Assembly (NCBI RefSeq): GCF_002192255.1
Contig: NZ_CP021768.1
Coordinates: forward strand, 1,630,001-1,694,000
Length of the DNA stretch: 64,000 bases
Source of the DNA: Stenotrophomonas sp. WZN-1
Lineage (GTDB): Bacteria > Pseudomonadota > Gammaproteobacteria > Xanthomonadales > Xanthomonadaceae
Reading direction: 5' to 3'
Position 1 is the stretch's first letter. Each line of letters starts with the position of its first letter. The notes beneath the pieces are model-generated. The model was not told where the DNA came from. It saw only the letters and a list, made by a program, of their open reading frames with translations, and ran no database searches. The position numbers and the translations under genes are program-made. This document shows positions 28,676 through 36,089 of the stretch, in pieces.

Positions 28676-29934
28676 TGGCACTTAACTTTGGTGGATTGCT
28701 GGGGGGCTTCATCCCCGAATCAACCGGTCTTAGTGAAAAAGACAGGCAGGCACTCGGCCGGCAGGGACTCCTGTCTCTCGGTCTTGGCTTGCTCAAGCCA
28801 TCTGGTGGCAGCTTTGGCGGTGCACTGGCGAATGGCATCCAGAGCGGCCTGCTTGCAGTTAACCAAGGGGCGGAGAACCTCGGCAACATGCGCTATAAGA
28901 ACGCCATGCTTGCCAACCAGGCGGGTGGTGGGTCTGAGTTCAAGGCGCTAGACGCTAAGGCGCGTGCTGCTGGATATGAGCCCGGCACCGACGAGTACAA
29001 GCGGGCCGTACAAATCGACCTTGGCGTGCTGCCTCGAGCCGTGACTGGCGCCGCTAAGCCGCAGATGGTGACTGGGGCTGATGGCCGTCAGCGAATCGGG
29101 ACCTTTGACCCCACCACGCGGCAGTGGAGCGTATTCGATGGTCAGAACTGGGTCATTGCGGGCCCGGGGCAGGCTCCCGCATCTGCGCCAACGCCTTCTG
29201 TCTACATTGATCCCTCGCTGCCGCCCGAAGTCCAGGCAGCCATTCGTGCAAATCCAGAAAACCCGCAGTTGGGGACGCCACAGGCTCCCATAATGGCTGC
29301 GGATCCTGCGCTGTTCATTGGCCGTCCAAAGGAGGCGGAGGCAGGTGCCGTGGCTTCTGCGCAAGCAGCATCGACGTTCCCATATACGCTTTCAGAAATT
29401 GACGCTCGCAAGAATGCTGCGATCCAGCAGGCCGATGTTTCTGGTCGCCTTGGAGTTCGTGACGCGCTGGAAGAGGCGCAGGGTAAGAGGCTCGTTGATG
29501 AGCAGGCAGAGGCCCAGAAGCGCCAGGTTGCCAATTCCAACTCCCTTGCACAGTACGAGGCTGCAATTGCGGGGCTCAAGCAGGGGCTTTCCGGTGCAGT
29601 CACGAACCCGTTTGTCGGCAGCCTCCCCGCAGTTACGGCAGATCAACAGATTGCCCAGGGCGGCGTAGCGGCGATTGCTCCGGTTTTGAAACAGCTGTTC
29701 CGTGCATCTGGTGAAGGCACGTTCACTGACGCAGATCAGAAGCTGTTGATGGATATGGTCCCGAATCGCATGGATCTTCCTGCGGCGCGGCAGGCTAAGT
29801 TGGCGAACATTGACGCAATCGTTCGGGCGAAGCTGGGCCAGCAAGGTTCTGTCGCACCTGCAAGGCAATCAAGTCGCCCCTCGTCTACTCCTCGTCGCCT
29901 TAAATACAACCCCGCAACCGGGAAGATCGAATAA
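28675..29934 (+). CDS. Ejection protein (candidate)
   Basis: A 419-residue protein. A Gly/Leu-rich N-terminal segment (LNFGGLLGGFI, then QGLLSLGLGLLKPSGGSFGG) could insert in membranes. Proline-rich spacers and a long helical region follow (KRLVDEQAEAQKRQVANSN). It ends in a basic tail (RRLKYNPATGKIE). The order fits proteins ejected into the host ahead of the DNA. One-base overlap (TAATG) with the next gene. Confidence 0.6.
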   Translation: MALNFGGLLGGFIPESTGLSEKDRQALGRQGLLSLGLGLLKPSGGSFGGALANGIQSGLLAVNQGAENLGNMRYKNAMLANQAGGGSEFKALDAKARAAGYEPGTDEYKRAVQIDLGVLPRAVTGAAKPQMVTGADGRQRIGTFDPTTRQWSVFDGQNWVIAGPGQAPASAPTPSVYIDPSLPPEVQAAIRANPENPQLGTPQAPIMAADPALFIGRPKEAEAGAVASAQAASTFPYTLSEIDARKNAAIQQADVSGRLGVRDALEEAQGKRLVDEQAEAQKRQVANSNSLAQYEAAIAGLKQGLSGAVTNPFVGSLPAVTADQQIAQGGVAAIAPVLKQLFRASGEGTFTDADQKLLMDMVPNRMDLPAARQAKLANIDAIVRAKLGQQGSVAPARQSSRPSSTPRRLKYNPATGKIE

Positions 29935-31655
29935 TGCCTATTGAGGTCGAACTGCCTGACGGGAATGTTGTTGAGTTCCCGGATGGCACTGACAACGCAA
30001 CGATGGAGCGGGCTCTTTCTCAGTACCGTTCCGGGTCGCCACGTGCAGACTTCTCGGGCGTCTCTACCTCCGTAGATACGACGGCCCGCAATCCGCTGGC
30101 TTTGCTGAGCATGGGCGGCCCAGCGACCTCGGGAGTGACTGCAGAACAGCTGGCTCAGGAAAATGCCGCTAGGCGCGCCTCTTTCGATCCAGCCGCAGCC
30201 CGCGCTGCGGAGCTGTCAAACCGGCAACAGGCTTTCAGCCAGGCGCCGCTGATTGGTCAGTTTGCGTCCGGTGCTGGCTCGCGCGTTGCATCCGGGGCAA
30301 TGGCTATTGGGCAGATCCTGGGGCTCACTGATGAGCAGGACGCTCAGCGCCAGGCCGATCAGATGGCCTTCATGGACGGCAATGGCGCGGCGTCTGTTGG
30401 CAAGGTGGCTGGAGATATCGGTCTCCTTGCAGCCCCAGGTGGCGCCATCGGCAGGATCCCATCCATTGGTGGCAGGATTGCGGGAAATGCTGCGCTCGGC
30501 GCGGGATACGGCGCCCTGGATCCGGTCACGGGTGATGAGAGTCGCCTTGAGAATGCCGCGATTGGCGGTGCGGCTGGTGGCATCGGTGGCGCCGCACAGT
30601 CTGCGCTGGGAGCGCTGGCTGGCCGCGCCCGAGCTGCGGTAGATCCGATCCGTCAGCGAGCCATCGAGGTGGCGCGGGAGCAGGGCATCCCTCTGCATAT
30701 TTCCCAGCTTTCGCAGTCGATCCCGCTCAAGACAATGGCAAGCGTTGCAAAGTACCTCCCGTTCTCAGGGGCTGGAGAAGCCGCGTCTCGGCAGCAAGGT
30801 GCATTCAACCGGGCAGTGGGCCGCACATTCGGGGCTGATACGCCTCAATTCACGGATGATGTGATGACTGGCGCTCGTCGCAATCTGTCGAGCCAGTTTG
30901 AGGATATATACAACCGGAATGATGTACCTGTCGGGCGAGGTGCGCTTGAACGGCTTGCCGCAATCAACAATGCGGCAAGCAGGCGCCTCACCCAAGACGA
31001 CGCACGGGTAGTTGCGAACCAGCTTGATGACATTGTCGGAGAGCTTAACGATGCGGGCGTGCTGACAGGTCAGAAATACCAAGCGCTTCGCACTCAGATT
31101 ATGAAGGCTGAGGGTCCGGACAAGGTTGGTCAGGCGGTGTCTTCGCTCCGTAAGGAACTGGACAACATAGCAGCAGATGCAGTTGGTCCGGATGACGCTG
31201 TTGCCCTGCGCAAACTCCGGGGGCAATGGTCTAATTTTCGGACGACTGAGAACGTCCTGAAGCAGGTGGCGGGTGCAGGCGGTGATGTTCGTCCCGCAGC
31301 GCTCTGGCCCGCGATCCGCAATGGCAGTACCAAGGAGATGCGGGAGCTTGCTAGGACAGGGCAGGTTCTTCTGAAGGATCCAATTCCCGACAGTGGCACC
31401 TCCGGACGCTTGCTGGCCGGTGGCCTGCTTGGCGGTGGCGGCCTGGTGGGCGGTACGGAATCAATTTTGCCGCTCGCCGGGCTACTCGCAAGCGGAGCTA
31501 CTGCCGGTCGGGTGCTTAACAGCGGCCTTCTGGCGGGTGCCGTCGCAAATCCAGGCCAGGGCGCCTTGGCGCTATCGAGAGCTGCTCCCGCTGGAACCAT
31601 CCTCGTCGCACCGGCTGTCGTGCCCAAGACGAAGCGGCGCCGAGCTGACGACTGA
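29934..31655 (+). CDS. Large ejection protein
   Basis: A 573-residue protein. A short beta N-terminus is present (MPIEVELPDGNVVEFPDG, a motif common in phage internal proteins). Gly/Ala-rich membrane-like stretches lie at about residues 155-225 and 490-550. A helical core lies between (QFEDIYNRNDVPVGRGALER, then VGQAVSSLRKELDNIAAD). It ends in KTKRRR. Probably the largest protein injected to build the trans-envelope channel. Confidence 0.65.
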   Translation: MPIEVELPDGNVVEFPDGTDNATMERALSQYRSGSPRADFSGVSTSVDTTARNPLALLSMGGPATSGVTAEQLAQENAARRASFDPAAARAAELSNRQQAFSQAPLIGQFASGAGSRVASGAMAIGQILGLTDEQDAQRQADQMAFMDGNGAASVGKVAGDIGLLAAPGGAIGRIPSIGGRIAGNAALGAGYGALDPVTGDESRLENAAIGGAAGGIGGAAQSALGALAGRARAAVDPIRQRAIEVAREQGIPLHISQLSQSIPLKTMASVAKYLPFSGAGEAASRQQGAFNRAVGRTFGADTPQFTDDVMTGARRNLSSQFEDIYNRNDVPVGRGALERLAAINNAASRRLTQDDARVVANQLDDIVGELNDAGVLTGQKYQALRTQIMKAEGPDKVGQAVSSLRKELDNIAADAVGPDDAVALRKLRGQWSNFRTTENVLKQVAGAGGDVRPAALWPAIRNGSTKEMRELARTGQVLLKDPIPDSGTSGRLLAGGLLGGGGLVGGTESILPLAGLLASGATAGRVLNSGLLAGAVANPGQGALALSRAAPAGTILVAPAVVPKTKRRRADD

Positions 31656-31778
31656 GTAATGGTCGCCTCTCTCCCTCTCAATCCTGTCTCGCCTGCGGGC
31701 CAGATAGGCCTTCAGGGAGTCAAGGCCCCACAGAACGAAGGGCAGTAGGGCTACCGCGATAACTCGTTCCTTGTCCAT
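31572..31778 (-). CDS. Antisense small membrane protein (possible moron)
   Basis: A 68-residue ORF on the strand opposite the late genes. It has one hydrophobic segment near the start (KERVIAVALLPFVLWGLDSL) and then a basic stretch (RRRDRIERERGDHY). It overlaps the end of the ejection gene by 84 nt in antisense. The ribosome-binding site is weak (AGGA almost touching the ATG). A TAAAAT box lies upstream. A small lysogenic gene or a chance ORF are both possible. Confidence 0.35.
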   Translation of the reverse strand: MDKERVIAVALLPFVLWGLDSLKAYLARRRDRIERERGDHYSVVSSAPLRLGHDSRCDEDGSSGSSSR

Positions 31779-31822
31779 TCCTAATGCCAGCTGGCTAGGG
31801 AAGCCCGATTTTACCACCCTCT

Positions 31823-31846
31823 AGGCCCCTTCACGGGGCCTTTTTT
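31823..31846 (+). terminator. Terminator before fibre gene
   Basis: A 7-bp stem (AGGCCCC with GGGGCCT), a 5-nt loop TTCAC and TTTTTT. As at two other late-gene junctions, the T run passes directly into TTGGAGG, the ribosome-binding site of the next gene. It can also act on the minus strand. Confidence 0.8.
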
Positions 31847-31858
31847 GTTGGAGGCGAA

Positions 31859-32971
31859 ATGCCCGTACCTAACAGCATGGCCGACCTGGCCCAGCTGGCT
31901 AGTGCCAACTTCCCGACTGGCACCGAGTCTATCGGCAACAACCTGGACAACTACCTCCGGGCCATCCAGTCGATCCTGCGATCCACCAACGCGGTTGCGT
32001 CGGCAACCATTGCTGCAGCGTCTACCACCGATATTTCTCTGGCTGATGGCGAGTCTGTCCAAGTCACCGGCTCCGCAACCATCAACAGTTTCGGAACTGG
32101 ATATGTGGGCTGCCGTAGAGAGCTGCGATTCAACGGTGCCTGCACCCTTGTTAACGGCTCCAACATCCAGCTTGGCGGTGCCAATCTTGTGACTGTGAGC
32201 GGTGACTGTCTCACCTTCCGTTGTACTGCATCTGGCGTGTGGACGATTGCCTCTGTTGGCGGATCTCTGCGCCGTACAGGTGATCGGATGTACGGCGCCC
32301 TACAGGTTGGCACGGCGGGAAATCCGTTCTTCTCTATCTCGAACTCCGGCGCCAATGACATCTACCTCACGGGCAATTCCTCTACCGGCGCGCTGCCAAA
32401 CGCCAATCTTTACTATCGCGGCGGTAGCCATACTTGGACAGAGGGAGCGGGCGTAACTATCGGCCAAATGTCTGGAGCCGGTCGCCTCCAGCTCAACCAT
32501 ACCGGCAATGACTATCTTGTCAGCGTGCGTGGCTCTTATACCTTCTCTTGGTTCAACTTCGGCAACGGGCAGACTGGCCTATTCGACAATACCGCTGGTG
32601 CCAACGCGCTTCTGTACAACACTGCCGGGTCTGGTGCATGGGCGCTTCGCGGGGACGTAACCGCTTCGGGTAACGTAACTGGTGGGTCTGACGAGAGAGT
32701 AAAAGAGAACTGGCGTCCCCTGTCCAGCGATCTCGTTGAACAGCTTGCAGGTCTGGAAAAGGTGGGTACGTACGACCGCACCGATATTGGCACTACTCAG
32801 ACCGGCGTTGGCGCTCAGTCCCTGCGCAAGGTCCTGCCGCACACGGTTCACGAGGACGGAGAGGGACTCTTGAGTGTGGCCTATGGAAACGCAGCCTTGG
32901 TTGGCGTGGTCGCAACGGCTCGCCGCCTTCTGGCCCTGGAGGCTCGCGTGGCCGAGCTTGGAGGTGGCTGA
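31859..32971 (+). CDS. Tail fibre with S74 chaperone domain
   Basis: A 370-residue fibre. The N-terminal adhesion and virion-attachment part starts NSMADLAQLASANFPTGTES. Beta-rich repeats fill the middle. A C-terminal peptidase S74 intramolecular chaperone domain starts at GGSDERVKENWRPL, with Ser277 the likely self-cleavage residue. It ends in the usual helix (VVATARRLLALEARVAEL). The S74 domain trimerises the fibre and then cuts itself off. It is short for a fibre, so it may be a head fibre or part of a two-piece receptor-binding apparatus. Confidence 0.85.
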   Translation: MPVPNSMADLAQLASANFPTGTESIGNNLDNYLRAIQSILRSTNAVASATIAAASTTDISLADGESVQVTGSATINSFGTGYVGCRRELRFNGACTLVNGSNIQLGGANLVTVSGDCLTFRCTASGVWTIASVGGSLRRTGDRMYGALQVGTAGNPFFSISNSGANDIYLTGNSSTGALPNANLYYRGGSHTWTEGAGVTIGQMSGAGRLQLNHTGNDYLVSVRGSYTFSWFNFGNGQTGLFDNTAGANALLYNTAGSGAWALRGDVTASGNVTGGSDERVKENWRPLSSDLVEQLAGLEKVGTYDRTDIGTTQTGVGAQSLRKVLPHTVHEDGEGLLSVAYGNAALVGVVATARRLLALEARVAELGGG

Positions 32972-33480
32972 TGCCGCTTCCCTCCAGTGGTCCCATCTCC
33001 CTAGCAATGATCCGGCAGTTCTACGGTGGCGCAGCTCCGGACTCCATCTTTGAGTATTATCGTGGCGGCGCTTATGTTCCGAATACCGCTGCAAATTCGG
33101 CCATCCCCACCTCTGGCGCCATTTCACTGTTCAATTTCTACGGGCAGGGAGGTTCGGGTGGCGGTGGCTCTCTTGCTGCCTCTTCCAGCTCCGCAAACAA
33201 GACCGATACTCTGCCAGAGCCGGCCCCTGCCTCAAGAACAGTGACTGCAACTGGCAGCGTATCCGCTTCTGGCGGCAGTGGTTCCTATACGTGCACCTGG
33301 GCGCATCTCTCTGGCTCAACGGCGATACCAACTCCGGGCGCCAATGTGTTCAGCCCGTCATTCTCTGCAACCGTCGCCAAAAACGACACATTGACAGCGG
33401 TCAAGAGGTGCACGGTGTCGGATGGCATAAGTTCCGTTACCACTGACATGTCGGTCAATCTGGCCTACTTCACCACTTGA
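32971..33480 (+). CDS. Tail-associated protein with SG-ISL repeats
   Basis: A 169-residue protein. It carries two copies of a P-x-SG-x-ISL-x3-FYG motif (PSSGPISLAMIRQFYGG at the start, PTSGAISLFNFYGQGG about residue 45). A Ser/Gly-rich linker and a C-terminal Ig-like beta domain follow (SGSYTCTWAHLSGSTAIP). The SG-ISL motif is frequent in phage proteins that attach to tail fibres. ATG overlaps the fibre stop. Confidence 0.65.
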   Translation: MPLPSSGPISLAMIRQFYGGAAPDSIFEYYRGGAYVPNTAANSAIPTSGAISLFNFYGQGGSGGGGSLAASSSSANKTDTLPEPAPASRTVTATGSVSASGGSGSYTCTWAHLSGSTAIPTPGANVFSPSFSATVAKNDTLTAVKRCTVSDGISSVTTDMSVNLAYFTT

Positions 33481-33506
33481 TGACTCGGGTATCGCAGGTC
33501 ATGAGA

Positions 33507-33527
33507 CGGGGAGGCGTATCCTCCCCG
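33507..33527 (+). promoter_or_regulatory. Hairpin covering a ribosome-binding site
   Basis: An 8-bp perfect stem (CGGGGAGG with CCTCCCCG) and a 5-nt loop lie just before the ATG at 33530. The left arm contains the only GGAGG near that start. The folded RNA would hide it, or bring it out of position. Confidence 0.4.
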
Positions 33528-33529
33528 GC

Positions 33530-33886
33530 ATGGAACCGTCTCAGATTCCCACCTATCGCCAAAGCGCCTCAGCCCTTCACGGCTGGGTGGCGCGCTATGG
33601 CCGGTGGGAGCTGTGGTGGGGCGACCGTTCGATTGCCCATGTCCAGCCAGATTCCCAGGGCGCGTCTGTCACCCTAGACTGCAGGAAGATGTGGCAGCTC
33701 AAGCGGGTGAGGGCGGCCAGTGCAGATCAGGGAATGAGGTATGCCGAGCGGTGGTGTGCCGCTCGGCTGTTCCCTGGCATGCCCCTGCGGGAAGCTGTGG
33801 CGAAGATCACGGCCAAGCCGAAACTGACCAAGGAGCAGCGACAGCAGGCGGCTAGGCTGGATGCGATTCCCAAGCTGCGCATCTAG
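33530..33886 (+). CDS. Hypothetical protein at prophage end
   Basis: A 118-residue protein with a Trp-rich beta-like start (GWVARYGRWELWWGDRSI) and a basic helical end (AVAKITAKPKLTKEQRQQAAR). It resembles short proteins near the ends of Xanthomonadaceae prophages. No family is recognised. It is the last gene before the tRNA-Leu boundary, so it may be a phage accessory gene expressed in the lysogen. Confidence 0.55.
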   Translation: MEPSQIPTYRQSASALHGWVARYGRWELWWGDRSIAHVQPDSQGASVTLDCRKMWQLKRVRAASADQGMRYAERWCAARLFPGMPLREAVAKITAKPKLTKEQRQQAARLDAIPKLRI

Positions 33887-33951
33887 CGACCTATGCACAA
33901 AAACTGCACAGCGGTGTTTTGATGTGGGTGACGGAATAGGCTCGAAAGCCT

Positions 33952-34038
33952 TGGTGCCCGGAGCCGGAATCGAACCGGCATGGGGTTGCCCCCGGCGGAT
34001 TTTAAGTCCGATGCGTCTACCAGTTTCGCCATCCGGGC
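33952..34038 (-). tRNA. tRNA-Leu (UAA)
   Basis: A complete 87-nt class II tRNA on the minus strand. The acceptor stem is GCCCGGA with TCCGGGC and CCA is encoded. The anticodon loop CTTAAAA gives UAA. A long variable arm (CCGGGGGCAACCCCAT) is present, and the T arm is GCCGG TTCGATT CCGGC. It decodes UUA and UUG. The prophage lies against its 3' end, so it is the likely integration site, with the tRNA kept intact. Confidence 0.97.
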
Positions 34039-34169
34039 CTGCAGCGCGGCGCCGATTGTAGCCCACCCGGCGCACGGCGGCTGGATTGCATCGGTGCAGT
34101 GACGTGCTTAACTGTCGTTCCTATTCATGTCATAGTCCCAGCCATCGTTCCCAGGGGGGGAGCCACCTG

Positions 34170-34604
34170 ATGTCGCTGCACGCGATTGCCTATGCCAGTG
34201 AGGCCCGCGCCGATCTGCAGACAACCGATCTTGACCGCCTGCTGGCCGATGCCACGGCATTCAACCGTGTAGCCGGCGTCACCGGTGTGCTGATGTTCGA
34301 TGGCTCGCGCTTTCTGCAGTATCTGGAGGGTCCCGAAGATGGCATCGATTCGGTGTACCAGCGCATCGTCAATGCGCGCAGCCATGGCCAGCTGAAGGTG
34401 CTGTGCCGAGCGCCGGTGGCGCAGCGGGCGTTTCCGCGCTGGTCGATGGGAACCCGGCGCATCGATGCGGAGCTGCTGGCACAGATCGTCGAATCGGCGT
34501 GGCCGGGCTTCCTGCTTGGCAGCGGTGGCTTCGAGCGCCTGCTGCAGGCTTGGACCGGCGCCGATGGCGAGCTGGAACCGGCCGCGGTCGCGCTGGGCTC
34601 CTGA
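34170..34604 (+). CDS. BLUF domain photoreceptor
   Basis: A 144-residue protein that is essentially one BLUF domain, which binds FAD and senses blue light. Tyr8 (HAIAYAS), Asn32 (AFNRVAGVTG) and Gln50 (SRFLQYLEGP) match the conserved Tyr-Asn-Gln set needed for the photocycle. A short C-terminal extension replaces any output domain, so it must act through a partner. The ATG at 34170 has AGGGGGG upstream. Confidence 0.85.
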   Translation: MSLHAIAYASEARADLQTTDLDRLLADATAFNRVAGVTGVLMFDGSRFLQYLEGPEDGIDSVYQRIVNARSHGQLKVLCRAPVAQRAFPRWSMGTRRIDAELLAQIVESAWPGFLLGSGGFERLLQAWTGADGELEPAAVALGS

Positions 34605-34741
34605 TCCCACCTTGGCGGCCAGGCACCCGGGCCGTTAGGCTGTAGCCTTTCTGGCGTGGAGTTACCCGGAGTGGTGCAGCGAATGAGCAGGTCGGCCGAA
34701 GCCATGGCGGCACGCATGGGATTTCATCCATTGCGCAGGAC

Positions 34742-36034
34742 ATGCCAGTGAGCGCCACCCTTGCAGCAGCGGAGACCCCGCGTTTTGCGGTGATCGGCCT
34801 GGGCTACGTCGGCCTGCCGTTGGCGGTGGCCTTCGGCCGGCACTGGCCGACGCTGGGCTTCGACATCGATGCCGATCGCATTGCCGAGCTGCGCGAGGGT
34901 CAGGACCACACGCTGGAAATGGAGGCCGATGAGCTGGCCAGTGCACAGCAGCTGCAGTACGGCAGCGATCCGGCCCTGCTTGATGCCTGCAATGTCTACA
35001 TCGTCACCGTGCCGACCCCGATCGATGCCTATGAGCAGCCCGATCTGGAGCCGTTGCGTTCGGCCACGCGGCTGATCGCCAGCCATCTTCGCGCGGGTGA
35101 CCTGGTGATCTACGAATCCACGGTGTACCCGGGCACCACCGAAGAAGTCTGCGTGCCGCTGCTGGAAGAAGGCTCGGGCCTGCGCTTCAACGAAGACTTC
35201 TTCTGCGGCTACAGCCCGGAGCGTGTCAGTCCCGGTGACCGCCAGCGGCGCCTGGCCGACATCCGCAAGATCACCTCGGGGTCGACAGAGGAAGTGGCTG
35301 TGGTGATCGACGGCCTGTATCAGCGCATCATTGCCGCCGGTACCTTCCCGGCGCCGTCGATGCGCGTGGCCGAAGCGGCCAAGGTGGTCGAGAACATCCA
35401 GCGTGACGTCAACATCGCGCTGGTCAATGAGCTGGCGCTGATCTTCGACCGGCTCGGCATCGATACCCAGGATGTGCTCGACGCGGCCGGCAGCAAGTGG
35501 AACTTCCTGCCCTTCCGGCCGGGCCTGGTCGGCGGCCACTGCATCGGCGTGGACCCGTACTACCTGCTGCACAAGTCCGAGAGCGTGGGCTACCACCCGG
35601 ACCTGATCCATACCGCGCGGCAGGTCAACAACCGCGTCGGAGAACATGTGGCGTTGCGGGTGCTGGCGATGCTGGCCGAACGCGGCCGCGAACCTGCGCA
35701 GTCGCGCATCCTGGTGCTCGGCGTGACCTTCAAGGAGGATTGCCCGGACCTGCGCAACAGCCGTGCGCTGGAGCTGGCGCAGCGCCTGCGTGATGCCGGT
35801 GCACAGGTCGAGGTCAGTGATCCCTGGGTCGGCCCGGCGGCATTGGCCGATGAGGGCGTGCAGTGGCTGGCCGAACCCGTGGCAGGGACCTATGACGCGG
35901 TGGTGCTTGCGGTAGCCCATGCCCGCTTCAAGGCGATGGACGAGGCCGGTATCCGGTCGCTGCTGGCACCGGGCGGTTTGGTCTACGACGTGAAATCGGC
36001 CTGGCCACGCAACGTGGTTGACGATCGCCTGTAA
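34742..36034 (+). CDS. Nucleotide sugar dehydrogenase (TviB/WbpA-like)
   Basis: A 430-residue NAD-dependent UDP-sugar 6-dehydrogenase. The N-terminal Rossmann motif is FAVIGLGYVGLPLAVAF. The catalytic Cys is at 267 in GGHCIGVDPYYL. The C-terminal NAD/UDP-binding domain has ILVLGVTFKEDCPDLRNS. It oxidises UDP-GlcNAc or UDP-GalNAc type sugars to uronic acids for surface polysaccharide. It stands alone here, without other polysaccharide genes. Confidence 0.88.
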   Translation: MPVSATLAAAETPRFAVIGLGYVGLPLAVAFGRHWPTLGFDIDADRIAELREGQDHTLEMEADELASAQQLQYGSDPALLDACNVYIVTVPTPIDAYEQPDLEPLRSATRLIASHLRAGDLVIYESTVYPGTTEEVCVPLLEEGSGLRFNEDFFCGYSPERVSPGDRQRRLADIRKITSGSTEEVAVVIDGLYQRIIAAGTFPAPSMRVAEAAKVVENIQRDVNIALVNELALIFDRLGIDTQDVLDAAGSKWNFLPFRPGLVGGHCIGVDPYYLLHKSESVGYHPDLIHTARQVNNRVGEHVALRVLAMLAERGREPAQSRILVLGVTFKEDCPDLRNSRALELAQRLRDAGAQVEVSDPWVGPAALADEGVQWLAEPVAGTYDAVVLAVAHARFKAMDEAGIRSLLAPGGLVYDVKSAWPRNVVDDRL

Positions 36035-36089
36035 ACCCGGGCGGCGGGCAGCGCGGTAGACTCGCAGGCAGTTGCAACCAAGGAACGCC

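Larger units (their letters stand above)
1..33951. mobile_element. Podovirus-like prophage, left end outside window
   Basis: A continuous phage genome with leftward early genes, a repressor/Cro-like switch, rightward replication and recombination genes, a lysis block and a full podovirus head and tail block. The right boundary is set at the 3' end of tRNA-Leu(UAA), because host genes begin immediately beyond it. The left end, including any integrase and the second attachment site, is not in the window. All structural genes are intact, so the element looks complete and possibly inducible. The exact right boundary within 33887-33951 is inferred. Confidence 0.93.

Noticed and set aside
28411..28681. 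Minus-strand ORFs opposite the first ejection gene
   Set aside because: Shadow frames without ribosome-binding sites, lying inside a coupled plus-strand operon.
1..33951. Diversity-generating retroelement acting on the fibre
   Set aside because: No reverse transcriptase and no template/variable repeat pair were found near the fibre or repeat genes.
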